Below, piece after piece: positions 1 through 4,971 of a DNA stretch of 7,972 nt. The notes under the pieces are model-generated. The model was not told the origin of the DNA. It saw only the letters and a program-made list of their open reading frames with translations, and did no database searches. The DNA comes from JAFGIT01 sp016929465 [NCBI: Candidatus Coatesbacteria bacterium] (lineage in GTDB: Bacteria > B130-G9), in contig JAFGIT010000115.1 in assembly GCA_016929465.1 (NCBI GenBank), forward strand, positions 1-7,972. Reading direction: 5' to 3'. Numbering within the stretch: position 1 is the stretch's first letter; each line of letters opens with the position of its first letter. The position numbers and the translations under genes are program-made.

Positions 1-1305
1 ATATTGGATCGTCGATCCATCAGTTGAGGTCGTAACGCTGAAGCTGACGCTCTGCCCGTTGACAAGGAGGTCAACCGAATCGATGTCGATGTCGCCGTCG
101 TAGTCATAGAGCCGGATCGATATCTGCCCGACCCTCGACACGCCCGTGTCACCATCCTCGGGTGTCGTCTGCGTCACGAAAGGTGCGGAATGGAGCAGTG
201 AGAGATAGGCGACGACGTATCCGTCCTGGTTCGCGACGGCCAAATCGGCCGAGCCGTTTCCATCTATGTCTCCGCACAGCATGGACGTTGAATTCGCAGC
301 GTCCTCGGATGTCCATGAGGGTGACTTCTCGATCGACCCGTTGGAATTCGAATAGACTGCATTGACCTGGGACCTGAACGTTGCGACGGCTATGTCCGGA
401 TACCCGTCCTCAGCGAAGTCAGACCATCTAATTGAGCGTGTTGCGCTGGACTCGTTCGAGGTCCAGACCGCAGCCTCGCCAAAGTCGCCATCGACGTTGG
501 CAAAGACCTGGTCCTGTGCATCGAGGTTGCCGACGAGGAGGTCGAGGTCGCCGTCAGCGTCATAATCGCCGAAGTCGAGTGAATATGTCGATAGCCAGTC
601 TGGGGAAGTCCAGACTGCCTCATCCTCAGGAAGCCCATCGCTTATTCGGTAGATGCGGTTCTGGCCGATGTTGCCGACGGCGAGGTAGTATTCTCCGTCG
701 CCATCTAGTTCGGCGATCGCAGCCGCTCTCGTCTCGATGCGATTCGGGGACAGCCAATAGGGCTCAGAGGTCAGAGTCCCTCCTTCGTTGGCATAGATGA
801 CGTTCTCCCCGGTACCCCCGCAGAAGATGTCGATATACCCGTCGCCGTCGAAGTCGAAGGGCAGCACGACGTTTGTCCATCGGCTATCCGATGAGTTCCA
901 GTCTGCAGTTCTCGAAAGGCCTCCCTGCGAGTTGCTGTAGAGGCGATTGTTCTGTTCTATCGAATTGCCGACGAACAGGTCGGGCAGACTCGAGGAGATA
1001 TTGGCCAGCGCTACTGAGAGCGTGTAATCGCTTTCGCTCGACTGCCAAGTGGTGTATTCGGTGAAGTCTCCCAGGACGTTCACATAGACCATGTTGGGTT
1101 CGTTATAGCAGCCGACGATGATGTCGAGCATCCCATCCCCGTTCATGTCCGCCATGTCAAGAGATTGCGCCTTGAGGACGTCGGGCGTAAGAAAGACGGG
1201 GTCGGCCGAAAGCGGCGTCATGGCAGCATCGACCGTCGTGCTGATTGCCATCAAAGATAGCGAAACGATGAGCGCTGAGGCTCTGAATCTCCATTTATTA
1301 AACAT
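1..1305 (-). CDS. Secreted FG-GAP/VCBS repeat protein, probable seven-bladed beta-propeller plus Ig-like domain (C-terminal part beyond window)
   Basis: The frame is open for 435 codons from ATG at 1305-1303 to the left edge, so the C-terminus is missing. A GGAG lies 9 bases upstream of the ATG. Residues 1-27 read as a signal peptide: basic n-region (KWRFR), hydrophobic stretch at about 9-22, and a likely cut after V-D-A at 27, so the protein is exported. Calcium-loop motifs of the DxDxDGxxD type, each followed by a hydrophobic strand such as DLLVGN, begin near residues 53, 151, 247, 296 and 346, with degenerate versions at 101 and 199. The spacing is 48-50 residues, giving seven repeats. A Trp-x-Ser motif recurs before most loops. 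From about 373 the pattern changes to an Ig-like segment (PFVTQTTPEDGDTGV, then VDLLVNG). Such FG-GAP proteins are typically extracellular or cell-surface, binding partners or carbohydrate. I see no catalytic motif. The ligand and any C-terminal anchor or sorting signal cannot be judged. Confidence 0.85.
   Translation of the reverse strand, partial: MFNKWRFRASALIVSLSLMAISTTVDAAMTPLSADPVFLTPDVLKAQSLDMADMNGDGMLDIIVGCYNEPNMVYVNVLGDFTEYTTWQSSESDYTLSVALANISSSLPDLFVGNSIEQNNRLYSNSQGGLSRTADWNSSDSRWTNVVLPFDFDGDGYIDIFCGGTGENVIYANEGGTLTSEPYWLSPNRIETRAAAIAELDGDGEYYLAVGNIGQNRIYRISDGLPEDEAVWTSPDWLSTYSLDFGDYDADGDLDLLVGNLDAQDQVFANVDGDFGEAAVWTSNESSATRSIRWSDFAEDGYPDIAVATFRSQVNAVYSNSNGSIEKSPSWTSEDAANSTSMLCGDIDGNGSADLAVANQDGYVVAYLSLLHSAPFVTQTTPEDGDTGVSRVGQISIRLYDYDGDIDIDSVDLLVNGQSVSFSVTTSTDGSTIQY
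193..1188 (-). repeat. Seven tandem ~49-residue FG-GAP repeats inside the secreted protein
   Basis: Translated on the minus strand, residues about 40-371 contain seven copies of a unit made of a Trp-x-Ser turn, a DxDxDGxxD-like loop and a short hydrophobic strand. Loop position 1 falls at residues 53, 101, 151, 199, 247, 296 and 346. Repeats 1, 3, 5 and 7 have complete calcium-loop ligands. Repeat 6 has Ala at position 3. Repeat 4 has Glu at position 1 and Tyr at position 9. Repeat 2 retains only the terminal Pro-Asp of the loop. The copies have diverged at DNA level, so this is an old protein-domain repeat and not a recent tandem duplication. Confidence 0.75.
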
Positions 1306-1366
1306 TCGCTGAGACTCCAAATTCCTTATGGATTGCTAAGATTGCCAGGAATTATGCTGATCGTTT

Positions 1367-2239
1367 TCAGATCATTCCGTAACGCCTTATGACGTCAAGC
1401 AGTTTCTGCTTATTTGCCGGCTGCATCTCGACCAGCGGAAGACGCAGCTCACCAGAACAGCGGCCAATTGCCTCCAGCGCGGTCTTGACAGGCCCAGGAT
1501 TCGTCTCAATGAAGCAGGCGTTTATCACCTCGGATATCTCTATCTGTATTCTAGCCGCCTTGGCCAGGTCGCCCTCGAAGAATAGCTGACACATCTCAGC
1601 CATCTCCTTGGCCAGGATATTGGCGCTGGCGGAGATGACGCCGCTCCCCCCGATCGAGAGGATGGGGACCACCATCAAATCCTCGCCAGAGAGAATGAAC
1701 AGCCTGTCTCCGCAGAGCCTGCGGATCTCCAGGACCTGCCTCATATCCCCGCTCGACTCCTTAACACCGACAATGTTCGGCACGTCGCAAAGCGCCTCGA
1801 GGGTAGATGGCAGCAGGTTGACAGCGGTTCTTCCGGGGATGTTATAGATGATAACGGGTAGGCGTGTGCTGGATGCTATCTTCGTGAAATGCGCAATGTG
1901 GCCTGCCTGCGTTGGCTTATTGTAGTAGCAGGAGATCGCGAGCACTCCGTCGATGCCTATTTCCTCGCATATACGCGCATTCTCGATCGCGACTCTCGTG
2001 TCATTGGAGCCTATTCCGGCGATTATGGGGATCCTGCCATCGATCTCGCCCTTAACAAAGGTGATTATCTCGCGATACTCGTCGCGCGTAAGTGTTGCAC
2101 TCTCGCCGGTCGTCCCGCACAAGAGAATACCGTCGGTGCCAGACTCCAGGTGATAATCCAGCAATTTGGCATAGTCGTTGAACGCGACCTTGCCATTCCT
2201 AAATGGTGTAACCAACGCGACATAAGAACCTTTGAACAT
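1367..2239 (-). CDS. dapA: 4-hydroxy-tetrahydrodipicolinate synthase
   Basis: This cytosolic class I aldolase condenses pyruvate with aspartate-semialdehyde, the first committed step to diaminopimelate and lysine. The 290-residue product has the full usual length. The family landmarks are visible: GTTGES with Thr44/Thr45; Tyr106 in the YYNKP segment; IYNIPGRT at 131-138, with the proton-relay Tyr132 and the carboxylate-binding Arg137; and the Schiff-base Lys160 in GVKESSGD. Numbering is one less than in E. coli DapA. Keeping the Arg after PG favours DHDPS over related N-acetylneuraminate lyases or sugar-acid aldolases, though assignment within this superfamily is never certain from motifs alone. 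GGAGGG sits 10 bases before the ATG. Position 104 is Cys where most relatives have Pro (TPYYN). No other lysine gene is adjacent; the gene lies 138 bases after the second CPBP gene on the same strand and may have its own promoter. Confidence 0.95.
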   Translation of the reverse strand: MFKGSYVALVTPFRNGKVAFNDYAKLLDYHLESGTDGILLCGTTGESATLTRDEYREIITFVKGEIDGRIPIIAGIGSNDTRVAIENARICEEIGIDGVLAISCYYNKPTQAGHIAHFTKIASSTRLPVIIYNIPGRTAVNLLPSTLEALCDVPNIVGVKESSGDMRQVLEIRRLCGDRLFILSGEDLMVVPILSIGGSGVISASANILAKEMAEMCQLFFEGDLAKAARIQIEISEVINACFIETNPGPVKTALEAIGRCSGELRLPLVEMQPANKQKLLDVIRRYGMI

Positions 2240-2332
2240 TATCCCTATACCCTCCGAGTCTTTGAATTGCTGAGTCTCACGAGCCTGTGCCCATACAATA
2301 ACAACATTAATCTACCCTCTGTCGTTTCGATG

Positions 2333-2361
2333 ATGTTATTCCAGGATTTGATGAACGGCAA
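2333..2361 (-). promoter_or_regulatory. Possible sigma-70 promoter for dapA
   Basis: On the minus strand, TTGCCG (2361-2356) is followed after 17 bases by TAACAT (2338-2333). Each matches the consensus at four of six positions. It would start transcription about 85-90 bases upstream of the dapA ATG, in the only sizeable gap inside the leftward block. The match is modest and could be chance. Confidence 0.25.
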
Positions 2362-2374
2362 GGCTGCAATCCTG
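2342..2374 (-). repeat. Inverted repeat CAGGATT / AATCCTG in the CPBP2-dapA gap
   Basis: Perfect 7-base arms at 2342-2348 and 2368-2374 enclose a 19-base loop, starting 3 bases after the stop codon of the second CPBP gene. The position suits an end-of-transcript structure, but no T-tract follows on the minus strand, so it is not a standard intrinsic terminator. It overlaps the possible dapA promoter. Confidence 0.3.
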
Positions 2375-2377
2375 AAT

Positions 2378-3178
2378 TCAAGGCCGAAGGAGGTAACCGA
2401 TAAATGAAAGAATCAGACAGCCGCTATTCCAGGTGACGTGAAGCAAGATACACCAGCGCAGCCGGTTAGTCCTCAACAGCAGCCAACAGAGTATCACCCC
2501 AATAAGGAAGCTCGAGATGAATTGGTGGATATTAAGCTCATCTAACGCTGTCTGGTGGAGGTAGGAGAAGATAACGCTGCTCCCAATGACGGCAGACCAC
2601 CGCCCGGAAAGCCTGAGTAAGAGCATGAAAAGGACGCCCCTTGAGAGGAGCTCCTCTGCAGCAGGGGCCAACAGACATGGTCCGATCGTTCCCAGCACAA
2701 CACCCAAGCTTATGCCGCCGCCTCCCATTAGGGGCTCAATGACATCTCTCCAGAAATGACCTGCTCCCGGCAGATTCGGCTCACATAACTGGGGCGGCAG
2801 GAAGATGAATAGAAGCCTCAGGAGCGTTGTGCCGAGCAAAGCCATGATGAAGAACAACCCGGTCTCGAGCACGGACCTTCCGACGTCGACGGCCTCGCCC
2901 AAGTAATTGCAGAGAAGACGAAGATCGCGCCTGAAGATAAGAACAATACCCAAGAGAATGAACATTTGCTTGGCTGCGGCTTGTCCGGGAAGCAAGTGCA
3001 CTGAATTGAGTGCCAGGTGGACCGGCGCATCGGCAGGCCCATCTCCTGCCGCAAGAGCGATCAGCTTTGCCACACCGGCAACCAGCAAATAGAATATGGC
3101 AATCTTGACCGACATCCAGATCACCCTACGGCAAGCCGGGCTACTGTAATGCAGGTGTTCGCTCGTTTTGGCCTTCAT
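2378..3178 (-). CDS. CPBP-family intramembrane metalloprotease (CAAX protease/Abi family), second tandem copy
   Basis: This is a 266-residue multi-pass membrane protein. The conserved CPBP motifs are all present: APAAEELLSRG with Glu175, Glu176 and Arg180; FSYLHQ with His208; and HVTWN with His247 and Asn251. Together they form the membrane-embedded glutamate/histidine active site seen in Rce1-type proteases. Hydrophobic segments lie at about 20-45, 70-82, 105-128, 156-170, 196-208, 218-235 and 244-262. I chose the ATG at 3178 because it overlaps the upstream stop as ATGA, implying translational coupling; the frame stays open further upstream to 3289, but only in antiphase to the first CPBP gene's 3' end. 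Against the first copy it shares FRRxxRLLxxxLGEA, indicating an old duplication. Family members act in prenyl-protein processing, bacteriocin maturation or self-immunity, or membrane-protein regulation. The substrate here is unknown. The usual Phe before the motif-1 Arg is Ser. Confidence 0.88.
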   Translation of the reverse strand: MKAKTSEHLHYSSPACRRVIWMSVKIAIFYLLVAGVAKLIALAAGDGPADAPVHLALNSVHLLPGQAAAKQMFILLGIVLIFRRDLRLLCNYLGEAVDVGRSVLETGLFFIMALLGTTLLRLLFIFLPPQLCEPNLPGAGHFWRDVIEPLMGGGGISLGVVLGTIGPCLLAPAAEELLSRGVLFMLLLRLSGRWSAVIGSSVIFSYLHQTALDELNIHQFISSFLIGVILCWLLLRTNRLRWCILLHVTWNSGCLILSFIGYLLRP

Positions 3179-3963
3179 GGGACTAGATAGGAAAGAACAA
3201 GTATGGCAAGAATGGCTATGCCGGTGTTCCACAGTGAATGAAGGACGAAGCACCAGAAAAGACGACGCGTGAAGAGCAGGACCAGGCAAAGAGCGATTCC
3301 GCTGGCGACGTGAACTGAGAGAACCATATAATTGATCCTCTCTATTCCGATCTGATGCAATCCCGCGAAGATGAGGCTGGAAAGGAATACTGCCGGCAGC
3401 TTGCCGGTGAATTTAAGCAACAACGCAAATAGGCCGCCTCTAAATACCATCTCCTCCATTGCCGGAGCGGCTATACACGCGATAAGCAACGCCAGCGATG
3501 AGTTGAAGTCGATCTCTCCCCTCTCGACTATCGGCATGATGACTTTCTCAAAGATCTGCTTGGCCGTACGCGGGTGTGCGCTGCTGAGGTGCCGTGGCAG
3601 CCAAAAATAAAACGAAAGCGTGATTGCCGTACTCAGAAGTATCTCCGCAAGCAGAATGAGGATTACGAAGCGGATCGATATCAGCCATTTCCTCGCCTCC
3701 CCAAGGTGCTTTCCGAGCAGACGCGCTTCTCGTCTGAAAAGCACATACGTGACCGGCAGCATTACAGTCAACATGACGACATTGCCGGATATTTTTAGAG
3801 TATCGATGTCAGCCCAATTTCCCGTGCCGAGGGCTTCTCCGAGCATCCAGTAGAGCCCGGTGAAGGTTGCCAGCTTGGCGATCTGGGTCAGAGCGAAGCG
3901 GCTCTTCCTTCCTATTGGGCCTCCGGCCGGAATTGGTGCACGCGATTCATCAGCCCCGTTCAA
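3175..3963 (-). CDS. CPBP-family intramembrane metalloprotease (CAAX protease/Abi family), first tandem copy
   Basis: This 262-residue membrane protein has the canonical CPBP motifs: APAMEEMVFRGG with Glu170, Glu171 and Arg175; FAGLHQ with Phe199 and His203; and HSLWN with His242 and Asn246. Hydrophobic segments lie at about 26-45, 58-77, 95-122, 155-168, 190-203, 212-231 and 235-261, with a polar N-terminal tail of about 22 residues. The start is TTG at 3963-3961, overlapping the upstream TGA as TTGA. A GGGAAGGG stretch just before it can serve as a weak SD. The next in-frame Met is residue 40, inside the first membrane segment, which makes a later start unlikely. It is the middle gene of a coupled trio and ends in an ATGA overlap with the second CPBP gene. 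The active-site residues are complete, so proteolytic activity is plausible; the substrate cannot be inferred from sequence. Confidence 0.9.
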   Translation of the reverse strand: MNGADESRAPIPAGGPIGRKSRFALTQIAKLATFTGLYWMLGEALGTGNWADIDTLKISGNVVMLTVMLPVTYVLFRREARLLGKHLGEARKWLISIRFVILILLAEILLSTAITLSFYFWLPRHLSSAHPRTAKQIFEKVIMPIVERGEIDFNSSLALLIACIAAPAMEEMVFRGGLFALLLKFTGKLPAVFLSSLIFAGLHQIGIERINYMVLSVHVASGIALCLVLLFTRRLFWCFVLHSLWNTGIAILAILVLSYLVP

Positions 3964-4268
3964 GCCCTTCCCGCCTGAGCGTCTGCCTGCATCGCCTCGA
4001 GTAATTCCACTAGCTTATCCCCGGCCTCTATGCTCGATATTCCGTATTCACCGAGGGCGTCATGGGCGCATTCGGAGTATGAACTCCCATCGGGGGAGAG
4101 CTCCTCGATTGACTCCAACATGTCCGTTATCAGTGCGATGCGTTGTGGCATGAATGGATCGGCACACATTGCCTGAAGGACCCTATACTGCCAATTCGAC
4201 CTGAGCTTCTTCCAACGCTCAACAGCCATCTCTGCCCTATATCGTGCGCTCGTATGGTTATCCGCCAT
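3960..4268 (-). CDS. Uncharacterised 102-residue protein, first gene of the CPBP cluster
   Basis: I do not recognise this protein. It is soluble-looking, without a signal peptide or membrane segment, and probably all-helical: a basic N-terminal part (RYRAEMAVERWKKLRSNWQYR), a middle section with a MPQRIALITDMLESIEEL helix, a polar SPDGSSYSEC turn, and a C-terminal acidic-amphipathic helix (AGDKLVELLEAMQADAQAG). It contains two Cys (residues 35 and 67) but no metal-site pattern. Translation is well supported: GGGGAGGA lies just upstream of the ATG, and the stop overlaps the next start by 4 bases. Coupling to two CPBP proteases suggests a partner, regulator or substrate adaptor for them; that is inference from position only. 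It lies immediately downstream of a perfect palindrome. Confidence 0.75.
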   Translation of the reverse strand: MADNHTSARYRAEMAVERWKKLRSNWQYRVLQAMCADPFMPQRIALITDMLESIEELSPDGSSYSECAHDALGEYGISSIEAGDKLVELLEAMQADAQAGRA

Positions 4269-4282
4269 TCATTCCTCCCCTG

Positions 4283-4337
4283 CTGATATCATGGATTTGA
4301 TGCGATTCAATCGCATATATATCACCCATCGTATCAG
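4283..4337. repeat. Larger imperfect inverted repeat enclosing the palindrome
   Basis: CTGATATCATGG (4283-4294) and CCATCGTATCAG (4326-4337) pair at 10 of 12 positions, and their midpoint is only 2 bases from the midpoint of the 17-base palindrome. As RNA from the minus strand this would fold into a long two-part hairpin ending a few bases before the SD of the 102-residue gene. It could be a composite operator, a leader structure controlling translation, or both. Confidence 0.45.
4300..4316. promoter_or_regulatory. Perfect 17-base palindrome, candidate operator
   Basis: ATGCGATT at 4300-4307 and AATCGCAT at 4309-4316 are exact reverse complements around a single central C. It ends 31 bases before the start codon of the leftward 102-residue gene. 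A TATATA tract abuts it on the upstream side, so if that is the -10 element, a bound dimer would cover the transcription start and repress. The odd-centred dyad with short arms resembles binding sites of dimeric helix-turn-helix regulators. No regulator gene is in the window. Confidence 0.5.
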
Positions 4338-4340
4338 CAA
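4314..4340 (-). promoter_or_regulatory. Weak candidate promoter for the leftward cluster
   Basis: On the minus strand TTGCTG (4340-4335) is followed after 15 bases by TATATG (4319-4314), next to the palindrome. The spacer is short and the -10 matches at only four positions. I list it because the position is right and nothing better was seen upstream of the 102-residue gene. Confidence 0.25.
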
Positions 4341-4476
4341 CGCAGTCCCCTGTCTCAGTTTTTCTCGGGGCGGAATCCGACATCCCCCAAGAAAGCCACG
4401 GCTCGTTAGGATTGCCTGAATTGGCTAGGGACGGCGTTGTAGTTTGAATCTGGCTTTCAGGTGAAATCGTGGAACG

Positions 4477-4491
4477 AATCGCAATAATCGC
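4477..4491. repeat. Direct repeats AATCGC-aat-AATCGC
   Basis: Two copies of AATCGC (4477-4482 and 4486-4491) are spaced 9 bases start to start. The hexamer is the core of each arm of the palindrome at 4300-4316. They are centred about 56 bases upstream of the predicted start of the rightward promoter, a position typical for activator sites. Confidence 0.4.
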
Positions 4492-4504
4492 CAATTCATA
4501 GTGC

Positions 4505-4533
4505 TTGACTGGCTGGAGTACATGAGCTATAGT
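4505..4533 (+). promoter_or_regulatory. Near-consensus sigma-70 promoter for the rightward block
   Basis: TTGACT (4505-4510), a 17-base spacer, then TATAGT (4528-4533). Each hexamer matches the consensus at five of six positions with optimal spacing. Transcription would start near 4540, giving a leader of about 68 bases before the GTG of the 58-residue gene. Confidence 0.7.
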
Positions 4534-4590
4534 TGTGTTCAATTATGCTGCTGAGAGAGGGTTTTGGATATCCTATTAACTTCTTGCTCA

Positions 4591-4601
4591 AAAGGAGGTG
4601 A
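4591..4601 (+). promoter_or_regulatory. Exceptionally strong Shine-Dalgarno sequence
   Basis: AAAGGAGGTGA is complementary over 11 bases to the conserved 3' end of bacterial 16S rRNA. GGAGG ends 9 bases before GTG at 4608. It is the strongest RBS in the window and fixes the start of the 58-residue gene. Confidence 0.85.
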
Positions 4602-4607
4602 CAGCAC

Positions 4608-4784
4608 GTGAATTTTGACCTGCAATTCAGCACGGTTGAAGAGGGCCTATTCAACACCGTCATCATGCTTTTCATCATGATGCTCTGGTCTTCAGTGACT
4701 ATCGCATTGGGCCTTACGATCTATGGTATTATTCGAGACGTCTGGAGAGGCAAGAAAAAGGACGAGGAAGATAAGATAGTCTGA
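4608..4784 (+). CDS. Small single-pass membrane protein, 58 residues, function unknown
   Basis: GTG start at 4608, TGA at 4782-4784. A polar, slightly acidic N-terminus (residues 1-14, with the FSTVEEGLF segment) is followed by one hydrophobic helix at about 15-42, rich in Met, Ile and Leu, then a basic patch (RDVWRGKKK) and an acidic tail (DEEDKIV). The positive charges after the helix suggest the C-terminus faces the cytoplasm with the N-terminus outside. The gene is too short for many gene finders, but a near-consensus promoter, an 11-base SD and protein-like composition argue that it is real and well expressed. I do not recognise a family. The architecture is compatible with a small accessory subunit of a membrane complex, but there is no motif to say which. 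It could be cotranscribed with gatA across a 187-base spacer in which I see no intrinsic terminator. Confidence 0.8.
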   Translation: MNFDLQFSTVEEGLFNTVIMLFIMMLWSSVTIALGLTIYGIIRDVWRGKKKDEEDKIV

Positions 4785-4901
4785 CCCTCGGGGCGCCTCA
4801 GCCATTGCTCTTGCCCGACGCTAGTCAGATTTGAGGTCTGTCAATCCGGCAGGCCAATGGTCTTCTGTCTCATGTCGTCTGTGAATTCGCAGGCTTTTTT
4901 G

Positions 4902-4918
4902 CTGCCTAAAGCAGGCAG
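4902..4918 (+). other. Small hairpin in the gatA upstream region
   Basis: CTGCCT-AAAGC-AGGCAG is a perfect 6-base stem with a 5-base loop. A TTTTTT run lies immediately before it (4895-4900), not after it, on the plus strand, so it does not look like an intrinsic terminator in either direction. The rest of 4785-4971 shows no gene and no clear promoter. Confidence 0.3.
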
Positions 4919-4971
4919 ATGAGCAGTGACTTGCGAATAGAGAAGATGCACCGTTGTTGCAGAGGAACAAT

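Larger units (their letters stand above)
4269..4607. other. Divergent intergenic region between the two gene blocks
   Basis: This 339-base gap has no convincing gene. A 94-codon open frame on the minus strand (4542-4258) begins at TTG without an SD and runs through the promoter and palindrome. The region holds, from left to right, the SD of the 102-residue gene (about 4272-4279), a nested inverted repeat (4283-4337), an unremarkable stretch (about 4340-4470), two AATCGC direct repeats (4477-4491), a rightward promoter (4505-4533), and a leader of about 68 bases ending in a very strong SD. Confidence 0.7.

Noticed and set aside
1-1305. The many short plus-strand open frames over 162-1312
   Set aside because: They are Arg/Ser-rich shadows of the minus-strand FG-GAP gene, which is open across the whole stretch and carries clear repeats and a signal peptide.
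1331-1345. GATTGC-taa-GATTGC direct repeat upstream of the secreted-protein gene
   Set aside because: Six-base repeat in an AT-rich 61-base gap with no associated promoter; chance is adequate.
1358-1374. TGATC / GATCA inverted repeat at the dapA stop as a terminator
   Set aside because: Only a 5-base AT-rich stem, overlapping the last codons, with no T-tract on the minus strand.
1889-2407. 172-codon plus-strand open frame
   Set aside because: Antisense to dapA, no SD and no recognisable domain; a shadow of dapA codon usage.
2386-2436. GAAGGAGGT followed by ATG on the plus strand near 2404
   Set aside because: It opens only 10 codons and lies antisense to the 3' end of the second CPBP gene, where the same bases encode Gly-Tyr-Leu-Leu-Arg-Pro.
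4258-4542. 94-codon minus-strand open frame in the divergent region
   Set aside because: It starts at TTG without an SD, runs through the predicted promoter and palindrome, overlaps the SD and start of the 102-residue gene, and has no protein-like domain pattern.
4895-4918. T-run plus hairpin as an intrinsic terminator for the 58-residue gene
   Set aside because: On the plus strand the T-run precedes the stem, and on the minus strand it reads as an A-run, so the order is wrong for termination in either direction.
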